Assembly: GCF_949987535.1 (NCBI RefSeq)
Contig: NC_080066.1
Coordinates: 132,350,335-132,414,334, forward strand
Direction: 5' to 3'
Length of the DNA: 64,000 nucleotides
Origin: Balaenoptera acutorostrata
Lineage: Eukaryota; Chordata; Mammalia; Artiodactyla; Balaenopteridae
Shown here: piece after piece, positions 23,101 to 35,500 of the stretch
Layout: each line of letters opens with the position of its first letter
Numbering within the stretch: the first letter of the stretch is position 1
Notes under the pieces: model-generated
What the model was told of the DNA's origin: nothing
What the model saw: the letters and a program-made list of their open reading frames with translations, nothing else
Databases searched by the model: none
Position numbers and translations under genes: made by a program

Positions 23101-25344
23101 AAGCTCGAAATCTCTTGATTATACTGAGATTTGAAAGGAAACTAGTGCCAGAAGGCTGGCAAGATTTCTGTTTAGTTGCCCAGTTACGTTAAATAAGGCC
23201 ACGCAGATGTTGAGAAAGAATGATCTGTTACTTAAAGGAAGACAATGTTTTTGAAACTACGTCTTCCGGCGTTCTTAGCAAATAATGAACCGATCCCCTT
23301 GTGTAACCAGATTCGTAAGGTTTTGTCATGACACCAAAACACTTCGTGGAAATACCAAGTCTCCTCTGAAGTCCCTGCTGGGTGTTTGGCTTTTGCCAGC
23401 CTTTGTACCATCACAGTAAACGGTAGGAACTGAACCACAGTCTCATATAATTTATGTACTCTCTTTGTTCTTACCAGACCATAACTTTAGTCACTTTTAC
23501 AGACTTTTATTTACAATAAGAAACATTTTACAAGCAAGTGGGATTACTGACGTTAGGGTTTTGTGGACCAAATCCCAGGAATTTCAAATGAATCTGTAAT
23601 GCCAGAGTATTAATTAGACCTCTGTAAAATGAATTGGGCTCATTTGCCTAATCAGGGGTCACCTGAATGATGGCCCAGCAAGCGAACTGGCGTAGATACA
23701 GGGCTAGTTGTTGTTTCTTTTCCAGCTATTTGAAACAGCTGCTCTAATGGGGCCGTTGACCGCTTCTGTTCGTCCCATTCCTGTCTAGTCCCCGATGGTG
23801 GATGCAGCACACATCCGCAGGAACCATTTAACATTTGCCGAAGAAGTGAAAAGGTGTGAGGGCGCTAAGAATCTAGAGTCACTCACTAAGCAGCCTTTCA
23901 GGACACACAGGCTTTCTGAAAATGAGTATCCATAAACCACAGAATTCTCTAGGAGCTCTGGCAGAATTTGTTTCTCCAAGCGAGACAAAAGGTAAAGAAA
24001 GAATACACAGGCATTAGTCATAAATATAAGCCTTGTGTGTTACAGCCCAAAGTAATCGAGTGTGGGTGAGGTTAATGAACATCCACATGTTGCAACTAAA
24101 AGTACATCTACCTCTCTTTTCTCTCAGTTTTGGTGTGATTTTCATGGAAATATTCCTTAGGATGAGAGAAGACCAAATCCCTTCATCTTTCTATGCTTGG
24201 TAGGGTGGAAAACACAAGGAAGAGGTGAGGCTGGTTTTGAGAGATGAGGCTGGCAGTAGTAATTGAAGTAGGTTGCTCTGATGCCAGTTTGACAGATAAA
24301 TGAAAGTCTTCATAGCAGATTTTCAGTGCCTCTGGAAAACTATTTGCTAGGATGATATTATCTGTTCTCTCCAGCCAGAAGTAAATGTGTCATCCTAGTT
24401 TTAAACTCGCCAGTAATGAAAGCATTTATCTCTAGAAATTCCAGAATATGTTTCTACACAGATGACTAATCACCACCCCTGTCTGTGAAGTGGCCCATTT
24501 ATCTTAGCCTCAACCTGCATGACAGTGTAAATAACCCTCAGCCAAGCGAATAATTCTCTAACTGGGCATGAATCGCTCTTCTGACTCTTCTGTGCGTACT
24601 TCCTTTGATGTGTTTGGTTAGCACACTGTACAAATACGGTCTGAACACTTTCATTCCTCTGCAGCAGAATCAGCTTTGCTTTATTTCAGGACCACAAACT
24701 GCTTGATCAGCCCTGTCCTGCCTGTTCCTTGGTGATGGGGGACACAGTAGCCATGAGCCTGACCCATCCATCTCCACCATAAGCAAAATGTTCTGGATGT
24801 GAGCTCCATCCTTGGCCCTGCTTCATGGAAGAAACTAGTCATTTTCATAGGAAAGACCTAGTAAGAAAAGGGATTCTATTTTCTGGGGTTTTCTAGTGAA
24901 AGTACTAGTTCTCAGAGACATAAGAATTGGCTTGTAGTCACCATCTGTGACCTTCGTCAGGTCACCTGATCTCTTTATTTCTTCATCTGCAAATCTGGTT
25001 CTGATTTGCCTCAGGGGTGTTTTCCTCAAAACAGTGGAAAATGCAATATGAGTTCTTGAAGGTAAGCTTCCAGTATTGTACTTATCATTCTATATTGATG
25101 TCCTAAAATTAAATGGAACAAATAAGCCTCAGGAATATCACCTAGAAGTTAGTATCAAATCCCCTAACCTTCAGGTAAAGGCAACATTTAGAGTGTCCAT
25201 CAGGAAACCTGCTTTAAAGCTAACTTCCTGTAATTTTTTTTTAAGTTCCAAAATACCAAAGCTCTCAAAGCCCATCTATAAATGATCAGTAAAAGCAAAC
25301 CCCCTTCTGGGAAATGACTTTTTGGACAAAGGTATTATAGGTGC
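23100..25344. other. Unique non-coding sequence
   Basis: No exon or confident repeat. A weak MIR-like patch lies near 24930-25000. 23480-23680 and 24400-24620 look like slowly evolving non-repetitive DNA, but this is only an impression from composition. Confidence 0.35.
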
Positions 25345-26583
25345 CTCATTCATTCATTCATTCTACAAATAGTTATTTAAAGCCTGCTGTGAGCCAGGCA
25401 CTGTTCTAGGCACCAGTGATTCAGTAATGATCAAAACAGATGAATTCCCTGTGCTCAGGGAGCTTATATTTTAGTGGGCAATACAAGCCATAGAAATAAA
25501 TAAAGATAAAATATGTCAGATGGTGATAAGTGCTAAGAAAGAACATAAAACTGGGTAAGGGGAATGAGAGGTGTAAGAAGGAGGGGTGATTTTTTAGACA
25601 GGAAGGCCAGGGATGGCCTCTGATAAGTTGGTATTTGAGCAGACACCTGAATAAAGTGAGGAGGTGAACTATAAGAAGAGCATTCCAGAGGGGTCAGGAG
25701 GTGCAAAGGCCCTGGGACAAGAGTAGGCTCGCCATGTTCAAGAAACAGCAAGGAGACACTGTAGCTGTATTAGAGTGAAAAGATGAAAGATGAAATCAGA
25801 GAGATGCCCATGGAGCTTATTATTCAGCTCTTGTAGACCATGTAAAGGACTGAGCTTTTACTCTGAGTGAGGTGGGAAGCCATTGGAGAGTTACAGGCAG
25901 AGGACTGACATCATTCTGACATACCTTTTATTAACAAACACTCTGGTTGCTACATGAAGAGAAGACTGAAAGGAGCAAGGGCAAAATCAGGGAAGACAGG
26001 ATGATATTGAAATGTTCAAGCAGGAAATAAATGTGGCTAGGCCAGTGTGGCAGAAGTGGAAGGGAGGAGAGAGGGGTGATTCTGGATATATTTTGAAGGA
26101 ACAGTTCAGGGATTTGCTGGGAGATTGGAGGTCAGATGTGAAACAAAGAAGCAACAAGAATGTCCTCGAAGTTTTTAATCTGAGCAACCAGAAGAATGGA
26201 ACTGCCATTGACTGCATGAGGAACATTGTGGGAAGAGCAGGTCTTGGGGGAGAAAAATTAAGAATTTGGTTTGGGACATATCAAGTCTGAGATGCCCATT
26301 CAAGTAGAGAGATTGAGTAGGTAGTTGGATATATGAGTCTGTAGTTCAGGAGCAAAACTAGTAATTGAGATACAGATTTGAGAGGTGTAAGCAAAACAAT
26401 GATACTTACAGCCATGGGTCTGAATGAGATTAGCAGGGCAGGATGGCGATGGCTATTGAATGTAAACATAGGAAGTGCAAACATACTGAGACCTGGGGAT
26501 TGAGGAGATGAATAAAACCAAGAAGGGAGACTGAGATGGAACTGACAGTAAAGTAAAATAAGAATCAAGAAAGACAGAAAATG

Positions 26584-26768
26584 GGACTTCCCTGGCGGTC
26601 CAGTGGTTAAGACTTAGCCTTCCAATGCAGGGGATGCGGGTTCTATCCCTGGTCTGGGAGCTAAGATCCCACATGCCTCGCAGCTAAAAAACCAAAAAAT
26701 AAAAAATAAAACAGAAGCAATATTGTAACAAATTCAAAAAAGACTTTAAAATTAAAAAAAAAGAAAGA
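26584..26768 (+). mobile_element. CHR-2-type SINE with long 3' part
   Basis: gggacttccctggcggtcca ... gcgggttctatccctggtct ... aagcaatattgtaacaaatt ... agactttaaaatt. Flanking words aagaaagacagaaaat and aagaaagacaaaat are the target-site duplication. Confidence 0.9.
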
Positions 26769-26884
26769 AAGAAAGACAAAATAACCAGTGTTGGCAAGGA
26801 GGTGGAGAAATTGAAACCCTTGTGCACTGCACTGGTGGTGAGAATGTAAAATAGTACATCTGCTATTGAAAACAGTATGGAGAA

Positions 26885-27108
26885 GCAGATGCATAGCACA
26901 GGGAGATCAGCTCTGTGCTTTGTGACCACCTAGAGGGGTGGGATAGGGAGGGTGGGAGGGAGGGAGATGCAAGAGGGAAGAGATATGGGGACATATGTAT
27001 ATGTATAACTGATTCACTTTGTTATAAAGCAGAAACTAACACACCATTAAAAGCAATTATACTCCAATAAAGATGTTTTAAAATAAATAAATAAAAATTT
27101 AAAAATAA
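26885..27108 (+). mobile_element. Younger L1 3' end nested in the L1M
   Basis: gcatagcacagggagatcag, gaccacctagaggggtggga and attatactccaataaagatg, with a (TAAA)n tail. It splits the older L1 between gaaaacagtatgg and agtattgtccct. Confidence 0.9.
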
Positions 27109-27837
27109 AGTATTGTCCCTTAAAAAAATTTTTTTTTAAATAAGATTAACATATGATCCAGCAATCCCACTTCTGGGCATATTGAAAGCAGGATCTTGAA
27201 GAGATATTTGTACTTCCATGTTCATAACGGCATTATTCACAATAGCCAAGAGGTGGAAGCAACCCACCTCTTCATCAGTGAAGATGAATGGCTATTCATC
27301 TGTGTTCATCAAGTGTTCATCCGTGGATGAATGGATAAACAAAATGTGATATAAACATACAATGATATATTACTTAGCCTTAAAACAGGACGAAATCCCA
27401 CCACATGATGCAATACAGATGAACCTTGAGGACATTATGCTAAATGAAATAAGCCAGTCACAAAAAGACAAATACTGTATGATTTCACTTACGTGGGGTG
27501 TCTAAAGTAGTCAAACTCATAGAAACAGAAAGTAAAATTGTGGTTGCCAAGGGGTAGTGGGCGGGGGAAATGAGTTGTTCAGTGGGCATAGAGTTGCAGT
27601 TTTGCAAGATGGAAAAGTTCTAGGGATCTGTTGTACAACAATGTGAATATAGTTAACACTACTAAACTGTACACTTAAAGATGGTTACAATGGTAGATTT
27701 CGTTATGTGCCTTTTACCGCCATTCTGAATGAATTAATCAAGAAAGAAAGGGCAGCATCCCTGAAGTCAAATGAAGAAAGTGTTTAAGGAAAAGGAAGCA
27801 AAGCACTGTGTTAAAGGTTGCTAGAAGGTTACAGTTG

Positions 27838-28307
27838 CTGAATAATGGCCCCCAAAGATATCAAGTCCTAACCCCTGGAATCTGCAAATATTACCTTATA
27901 AGGGTAAAGAGTTTTTGTAGATGTGATTAAGTTAAGGTTCTTGACATGAAGTCATCATCCTAGATTATCCTGGTGGGTCCTAAATTCAATGATAAGTATC
28001 TTTACAAGAGAGGCAGAGGGAGGTGACTCACAGAAGAGGAGGAGGCATTGCGACCACAGAGGCAGACATTGGAGTGATTTGGCCACAAGTCAAGGAATGC
28101 CAGCAGCCACCAGAAGCTGAAAGAGGCAAGAAATGGATTCTTTCCTGGAAAGTCCAGGGTAAATCATGGCCCTGGTTTCCACTTAGTGGCACTGATTTAG
28201 AACTTCTAGCTTCCAGAACTGGGAGAGAGTAAATTTCTGCTGTTTTAAGCCATGAAGTTGGTAGTAATTTGTTACAGCAACCATAGCAAACTAAGACCAA
28301 GGTCAAG
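27838..28307 (+). mobile_element. MLT1-type MaLR LTR
   Basis: tgctgaataatggcccccaa ... agtcctaacccctggaatct ... gagtgatttggccacaagtc ... ttctagcttccagaactggg ... gcaaccatagcaaactaaga. This is a complete-looking solo LTR inserted in the L2. Confidence 0.9.
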
Positions 28308-29599
28308 TAAGATGAGGACTGAGAAATGCCCATTGGGCTCGGCAAACTGGGAGCTGGACCTGCTGGTGACCAAGACAAATGTAGTTTCTATAGAGTGGTG
28401 GGGGAAAGGCTATTTGGAGTGAGCACAGGAAGGAACTGCAGGAAGAGAAATGGATACAGCGAGGCCAGACAAGCTTTCCAGGCCATCTGTAAGGGAAAGC
28501 CGAGAAATGGGTTTCTTGTTGGGGAGGGCGTGCAGAGTCAAGGGACAGGTTTTGTTGTTGTTGTTTTTCTTAAGATGGGAGATATTTTAGCATGTTTATA
28601 TGCTGATGGGATTGTTCCAATAAAGAGGAGAGGAAAATTGGTGATGCAGGAGAAAATGAGAAAAAAAGGGCAAGGATCAAGTCCTTTAATAGATAAGAAA
28701 ATATGGGATCCCAGGCTGAAGACTCCTCACCAAGACAGAGAAAACAACAGGGCACAAGCAGTTCATCATCACAAGAGAAGAGAAGGCAGAGTTTATGAGC
28801 ATAGAAGTGCACATGCACATAGGTTGGCGGGATTGGTCATGGTAGAATATGGGTGTTCTCTTCTGTATGCTGCTAACTTTTCAGTGAAATAAGAAGTAAG
28901 GTCACCAGCTAAGAATGACGATGGAGAGAGAGAAGAGGTATTAGAGGCTCAAGGAGAAAAGAGAAGGTGTGAAAAAAGTCGGTGGAAGTTGACTAAGGAA
29001 ATGTGGAAGAAAAGCTGGACAGCACTAAGGACCCACTTGAAGTTAATATCTGTGAATTTGTGCTTATGTGTTTACTCAACACTCTTAGTTGCTCAAGGGT
29101 AGATTGCAAGTTGGATTCAACCAGGGTTGGGGATTTTAGCAGCTGGTGTGATCGAGGGAGAAAGAGGCAGGGTTGCTGTTTGTTTAAAGGGAGTGGCCAC
29201 ATGATGGACTGTGGGAGATAAGCCAGGTAAGGTGGCACATGAGGACATGGGGGTCTTGAGAGACAGTGAAAAGGCAGCAGACTCAATGGATTGGTGTCCT
29301 GAATTCTTAGAATCAGGGTGCAGTGCGAGTAATCTGGAAAGACAGGAAATGAACATGAGAGAATGGGAAACTTGAAACCCTTCTCTCAAGCAGCTGGTGT
29401 CCACTTGGTCACAGGGCTTTTCTTCATATTTATCTGCTTCCCTTGGACATTTAATTTTGGAATTTGGGCTGAAACTTAACTACATTGAGAGAGTCCCAGA
29501 GCTGTGGGATTTAATGATAGAGTGACAAGAGTGAAACTACGTTATTATCTCTTGAGCAACAAGCAAAAAGAACTAGAAAGGAATCAAGCAGTCATCCAC

Positions 29600-29745
29600 C
29601 TCAATCCCCTCATTTTACAGAAAAGGGAACTGAGGCCCAGAGGGGTGAAAGGACTTGTTTATGATTACTCAGCCAAGTTGAAACTCAAATCCAGACCTCC
29701 AGCCTCAGAACTGACAGCTCTCTTTAATACCCTCCACTGATTCTC
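29600..29745 (-). mobile_element. MIR SINE, antisense
   Basis: cctcattttacagaaaaggg, aactgaggcccagaggggtg and ctcaaatccagacctccagc are the reverse complement of MIR. Confidence 0.75.
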
Positions 29746-31030
29746 ACATTTTCTTCATGAACATCAGTTCAGTACCTTGGAGAGCCATGACTGACAGCTC
29801 ATTAAGCATCCATGTGGCTCTGCTACCTCCATGCCCCTTTGTCTTTCCCTTCACATTTTCATCAAAAGACACCACACATTTACTAAAACAAGATAACTTC
29901 TAAAAAATTCCTTGGAAATCTACACAATTATCTCTTTCTCCTTCCACATAACATTAAACCTATTTTATTAAAATGTAGAGATCTGCTTAGCAAATACTAT
30001 TCATTCACTAATCAAGGAACCCTTGTAGTCACATTTGCTGGCTATTTACATTCTTTGCAAAAATAGTACAAAAAATAACCAAGGTGGAAAAATCAAGCCC
30101 AGTTCCTCTAGTCTAAATAACTTAAAATGTCTCACTGCTGGGTAGTGATCACCATAGGGTATCGAGGGGTCAGGAGAGAGAGCAGGATATTATTTTTATT
30201 TCATTGACCCCTCCCACATTCTCCTAATAGGGTTTCTCTAATGGTGACCACGCATGGGAGGGTATGTGGGGTAGGTGGGGAATTTAGTAAGAAATCTGAA
30301 CCTTAATAATGCTTCCAATCTAGGGGGTACCAAAATGTTAGAAATACTCAAGAAACAGTGAAAAGTGCATCTAACCAGGTATCTTAAACCCAGATTTAAG
30401 TCCTTGATTCTGACACGGTTATAGCTACCTTTTCTAAGGCAATTCATTTAATCACTATAGCCCTTAAGGTTTTTTTGTTTTTTGTTTTTTTTTACTCTGT
30501 GAAGTTAGGGTCTTGGTTTAGAGGGTTTCAAATGTCTCATATTTAGCTTGTCTTTAAGGGTTAGTGGCACAAATTTGCAGAGGAGCCATTTTCTAACTTG
30601 CTTATTCCTACAAAAATCCTCAACCCTAATGCTGAAGAGGCCTTCCTTTTTATGAGCCCCCAGGGGCTGCCAAAGCTGGACCAAACTTGTTAAATAAAAC
30701 ATTGGGCCACTCGGGTTCCACATGTTTATAGATATTTTCTTAACATGTGTCACCAATGATTAAAGTGTATTAATTCAGTGGTTATAAAACAGATTTCTGT
30801 TTTGGGTAGAGGGTTCTGCAAGGTAGCTTTCTGGGTCCTGCTAAACTCTGAGATTTAATAACGCCATGAACTCCATGGTATATTAAGTAAGGCCAGTTAA
30901 GTTCACAGTCTTTCCTTTCTCAGAACTGCTCTTAGTACCTGGGGACTGGTCTCAAAAGTGTTCATTCTGAGGGCAGGCTAGAAAAGGAATAAAGTGAGCG
31001 CCAACGTGGTTAAATAGCTCCTACAAATAG
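29745..31030. other. Non-coding sequence, nothing recognised
   Basis: T-rich run at 30472-30492. No exon or confident repeat. Confidence 0.4.
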
Positions 31031-31165
31031 TATCTACATTTGAAGTGGTTTCAGGCCTGTATATACACAATTGTCAAACCCTTTTATCAGCACATGAAAA
31101 AAAGGGTGAATTTTAATGTGTATAAATTATACCTTGATAAATCTGACTTAAAAAAAAATAGTATC
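31030..31165 (+). mobile_element. L1M 3' end
   Basis: gtatatacacaattgtcaaa, gggtgaattttaatgtgtat and aattataccttgataaatct plus poly-A fit an old L1 3' terminus. Confidence 0.75.
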
Positions 31166-32445
31166 TATAAGATGACTGGTTCCCAAGTCAACATTTCAGA
31201 CAGTTCTTTCACCCTTTGGAGATGGCAAATAAATAGCTGTCCTGGGGAGAAGAGTCCCTTTCTTGATTCTACTCCCCTCCAGCCTCAGGGTATTTCTGAA
31301 CCAGTGTGGGCATAGTTGTCCTTACTTTGTGACAAAATAAAAGAAAACTTGTCCCTTTCTCTTTAATTTCTTACATTTTTCTTCTATTCACTCCATATAA
31401 TCAAAGGGATATTGGTATGGCAATTTATTTTCTGCACCTAGGGCAGGAGTTCTAAAAACAATATTGATTAAAAGAAGAAAAAATGACTCTGTACTATGTA
31501 TCAGAGCTGTGTAATAGCCTTAAAAGACGTGATATAAAATTTGACACTTGAGTAATGGGGAAACATTAAAATAACTTTATCTTCTGAAGAATGTGGGGGG
31601 CAGAGGGAAAGGATAAATCTTGCAGAATGGATAATGAGAAAACATCTCAGAAGGTCAGCATTTACGCAGGACCCAGCAAATGATTATGTATATTAGTTAA
31701 TATTATCTTCCCAGCATGATATTACACACCAAAAATAAACACTTCAAGTGGGAGAAAGGCACTTGAAAATTACTGTGAAGGTGAACTTGGCTGTCTTTTG
31801 GGGGTAGGATTGTAGGAAATTTTTGTTTTCTGAATCTCTGTTTTTTTCAGCTTTCCAATAATGGCTATGTATTTCTTTTATAAGAAAAAAATACATTTAA
31901 AAAAGTGAATCGCTCCCTGCCGTCCCTGAAACTCAGCTAATAAAAAGGAGATGAGCCCTTCTGGTTTATGTTCTCAGAGCTGTGGGATTCTGTCTGAGAT
32001 GAGTGGTCACAGATTGGTCAAGGGGCCAGTGCTACCAAGGAGTGCTCAGTATCAGACTGATGTTTACGCCTTCAAACTGCGTTTGTGTGTAACTTTGCAC
32101 CAGGGAAAAGTTATTGATGATTTAGATGTTGCCCAAAACAACCAAAAAATGGTGAGAGGGAAGGACGTGCACCGGTCTCAAGCTTCTTTTTTGGCCCAAG
32201 AATATGGGGATACTTGAAGATCAGATGAGATATAGCTAAGAGTCTGGGAGGCGCCCTTTCAGGGAACATGCTTTGTAAGCCCATTCGCTACCAAACGAAA
32301 GCCAGTGTAAGCAATCTGTATCCAGGAGCATCTGTTTGGTGGGGCTGTGGTGAGGGGCATGGATGGTGCTGTGTGCCAGGTACTCATCCTCAGAAGCAGC
32401 AAACGTTTACTGAGGACCTAGGGGGTGCTGCGGGGGCTATGGAGG
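31165..32445. other. Non-coding sequence, nothing recognised
   Basis: A weak old-repeat-like block (ttttcagctttccaataatg ... ttataagaaaaaaatac) lies near 31845-31900. Nothing else can be named. Confidence 0.35.
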
Positions 32446-32449
32446 ACTT

Positions 32450-32775
32450 TCATTCTTTTAACAGTTATTTGTTGAGCGCCTACTATGAACGCGACAGACG
32501 AGGTCTTTGCTCTGAGCTTACATCTAGAGGAGGAGAGAGGCTGATCATCAATAAATTAATTCGATAATTCCAGATTATTATAATACATTGAAGAAAATAA
32601 ACAGGGTGATGTGCAGGAGAATGACAGGGGCTGGACAGGGGTCCTTTAGGTAGTGTGATCAAGAGGAGACTTGGTGTTTGAATATAGGCCAGAAGGAGAA
32701 AGTAACAGCTATGGGTCGCACCCCCTGGGGGCCTTGCAGCATTGCAAACAGGGGAGACAGCAAGTACAAGGGCCC
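32450..32775 (-). mobile_element. L2 LINE 3' end, antisense
   Basis: cagttatttgttgagcgcct, ctctgagcttacatctagag, ggggtcctttaggtagtgtg and agcaagtacaagggccc follow the reverse complement of the L2 3' region. Confidence 0.75.
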
Positions 32776-33880
32776 CTTGATGAAACCTAGCTGAGTCTGT
32801 TTAACCAGTAAAGACAGACAGATTTAGAGCAATTTTTGGAGCTAGAATAGCAGGTTTAATAAATATTTATGAGAACAATGGCTGGATAAAATAAAGATAA
32901 TTAATAACACCAGTCAGCATGCTGTACTTTCTAAAGCCAGAGAAATGGCTTGCATTATTATGGCACAGACTCGTAGGCTGGTGTGGCCTTGAGGGGCTGA
33001 GGAGGATACTGTAGTCGCCGAGGAACATTCCTTGGCAGAAAAGAGGCTTGAGCTGGGCTATACAATATAGATGTGTGTGAGGGACGAGAGAGATGGCAAA
33101 GCCGTGGCTGCTGAGGGATGAACTGTGTTTGGAGAACAGAGAACAGGCTGATTTGGCTGACGATTAGGGCTGGTGATGTGGAGCAGGCAGTGGAGATTTT
33201 GATGGAAATTGTTGCTATGTGTGCATGGACGCCTGCTGGCTTTGCATACAGGAAATTAAATCAGCCTGAGGCGGAGGCAGAAGCCCATCGGCCTCAGATA
33301 CTAGGCTTGCAAGTTTAATTCTGTGACCACAGAAAACCTTTCAAACACTATATGTGCATGTGAGCCTTTCCCTCCAGAAGATCCCAATGAAACAAAGTGC
33401 CGTCCTAGAATTATTGAGGTGGCCCACAGCGTGCTCACATCCGCCCAGTGGCCGGTTTCCTTAGAAACTTACTATGTGTAACAAGTGCACATGCTTCTGG
33501 GCCACACACACTAAACGTTCAATAAATCCTTGTTAACTGATTTTATATCACAGTTGATTTTCAAAAAATCAAATCTCTTTAAGGTTGTCAACACAAATTG
33601 GAAATTTCAAAATTGGATGTAAAGATGGGTAAAGATTACCCATCCTCCCCCTCCAAAAAAAAAGGTTCCCCCGCTCTTTGGATTGTTTATTGAGTTCTTG
33701 CTTATTATTAAGGTTTTGATTAATAGTCACAGTTAGTCACGATCATAGATTTTCCCCTTTGCCTTTCTTAGTCCCTGATTCCCTTTCCATGTTCCTTCCA
33801 GGTCACAGTGCTTAGTAGTTGCTCAATAAATGGTGGTGGTCATTCTCTCTATTCATGCCCGCTCCTTCTATAGCACTCCA
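32775..33880. other. Mostly unique sequence with short L2-like ends
   Basis: Short L2 or MIR 3'-end words (acgttcaataaatccttgtt near 33514 and agttgctcaataaatggtgg near 33816) are the only recognisable parts. No exon seen. Confidence 0.4.
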
Positions 33881-34065
33881 AAATTTACAAAACACTGTCA
33901 CAAATGTTAGACACACAGGTGCAGTCTGGGCGTTGTTATCCCCACTCGACAGCTGAGCCACTGAGTCCCAGAACGATCCAATGATTTCCCCGCTGTAAAC
34001 AGCTGGGAGTATCAGCCCGGACGAGAATCCAGGTCTTCTCCTAGTACCTGTTTTTCCACTTTTGT
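33880..34065 (-). mobile_element. MIR SINE, antisense
   Basis: gttgttatccccactcgaca, gctgagccactgagtcccag and gagaatccaggtcttctcc follow the reverse complement of MIR. Confidence 0.7.
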
Positions 34066-35394
34066 ACTATCTCTCAGTTGCATCACTGGGAATATCCCCA
34101 GACAACACAGTGATTAAAAACTAACCTGAATGGAGGAGGTCCGATTCTTATTGGGGGGACTGTATTGGGGAGCTCAGCCAAGGGACTTCTGGTGTTACCA
34201 TTTTGTAAACCTAAGGAGCCATCTGAGCAGTGACGAGGCAGCTTGGGCAGGTGAGTCTTCCTGGACTCCAGGGGCTGCTTAAGGCTTGAGATCCACCAGG
34301 GATTTAGGATTAAAGTTGTGCGGTTTTTTTTAAAGAAATTAATTAACCGATAGGTAATTTCCTACAGAGAGACAGAGGGCTGCTTCCTGTCAGATCTGCC
34401 TTGCCTCTTGTTGTGGAGCATTAGACATCAGTAGGTTCACAGAGCCATTTCTGTGGAAACAGGCTCATTATTTTTCTTTTGTTGGAACCCTACTGATTCA
34501 TGGTCTGGGCTTCCATATTAAAAAAGAAAAGAAAAGAAAAGAAAACCCAACATATGCCATATAAAATAATAATCTTGTTTCCTTGGAGTGAACAAAGCCC
34601 ATGTAACATCTAAAAATGCCAGCTCCCATTTGTGGACACAAGCCATTTCCTTGTCCAAGGCTCAGATAAGAACTAAAAGCTTACATGTCATTTCTTAAGC
34701 TGCAACATGGCCTATTCACTCCTGTGGCCTTTTACAAAATCCGTGAAATCCATGGCTTTGAGTCAACGTTTTTCCAGGGTTATGTGTTTGTCAAGGTCTT
34801 TAAAAGCGGCTAACCGATGATCCTCCTTCCAAGAGGAAGCTGTATCTGTGGACATGTGTTGTCTTGAAAACAACGGTTTGCTGGAAAGCGGAGAGCTGTC
34901 ATTTCAATGAATGGTTTCTGGCAGCAAGTGAGACAGGGAAGCTTGCTGTGTCTTACCCTCCACCTACACAGCCTAGACGGCTCCCATGCTGATTCGAGGA
35001 AGTCAGACATCGTCTTGTCTTTCTCCCACTTGGTAAGTGGCACCATCCCAGCAAACCACATGGAAATAGTACAGAGTGGATTGATTGCTCCCTTGGTTCG
35101 TTCTGTTCCCTCTTGGCCCCCAGAGCACTTTTGGTTGGTACAGCTTCTACATCAGCCCTCGTTCGCCTTAGCTCTCCCTGTAGCTACACAGACAGTAAAA
35201 ATTGCTATTGTGTTTGTGAAAATGGCCAACCTATACCATAGTCTCCAGGCTAGGATCAGTCTGCTGCCTCTAAAAACATGAATTGAGATGGGCTAAAGGA
35301 AAAAATCTTTCCCTGGGGACCTTGCTTTAGAAACAGCCTTCTCGCTCACGTTCTGACTTAATCTAAGTCTCCTCCAACCAGGGATGCGCTGCTT
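34065..35394. other. Unique non-coding sequence
   Basis: (AAAAG)n microsatellite at 34520-34545. Otherwise no exon or named repeat; an open frame of 124 codons at 34907-35281 has no recognisable domain. Confidence 0.4.
34520..34545. repeat. (AAAAG)n microsatellite
   Basis: Five consecutive aaaag units. Confidence 0.85.
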
Positions 35395-35500
35395 ACTCCC
35401 CTAGAATTGTTGTGAGGATTAAATAAGATAATTCTTTAAAGTGCTTGGCCCAGTTCCTGACACATGGCAAGCCCTTGATTTATAAGCTAATATTGATTTT
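35395..35500 (+). mobile_element. MIR SINE 3' part
   Basis: agaattgttgtgaggattaa, ataagataattctttaaagt and gttcctgacacatggcaagc follow the 3' half of MIR. Confidence 0.7.

Larger units (their letters stand above)
26568..27740 (+). mobile_element. L1M fragment (ORF2 end and 3' UTR) inside the L2
   Basis: caagaaagacagaaaat before the SINE and gaaagacaaaataaccagtg after it mark the left edge. ORF2-end words include catatgatccagcaatccca, gaaccttgaggacattatgc and gactgtatgatttcactta-like sequence. It is interrupted by the SINE at 26584-26768 and the younger L1 at 26885-27108. Confidence 0.85.
25345..29400 (-). mobile_element. Long L2 LINE, antisense, with nested insertions
   Basis: The 3' end is at the left (tcattcattcattctacaaa, gagccaggcactgttctagg) and the element runs back through ORF2 to about 29400. 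On the minus strand, 28570-28818 translates to a decayed L2 reverse-transcriptase fingers segment (WDPIFSYLLKD, then LEQSHQHINMLKYLP), and 28993-29286 to the linker before the RT. Later insertions within it are a SINE, an L1, a second L1 inside the first, and an MLT1. Frames are broken throughout, so it is an inactive fossil. Confidence 0.8.

Noticed and set aside
28326..28892. 188-codon open frame on the + strand, the longest of the window
   Set aside because: It is the antisense of the L2 reverse-transcriptase region; the meaningful reading is on the minus strand and is broken.
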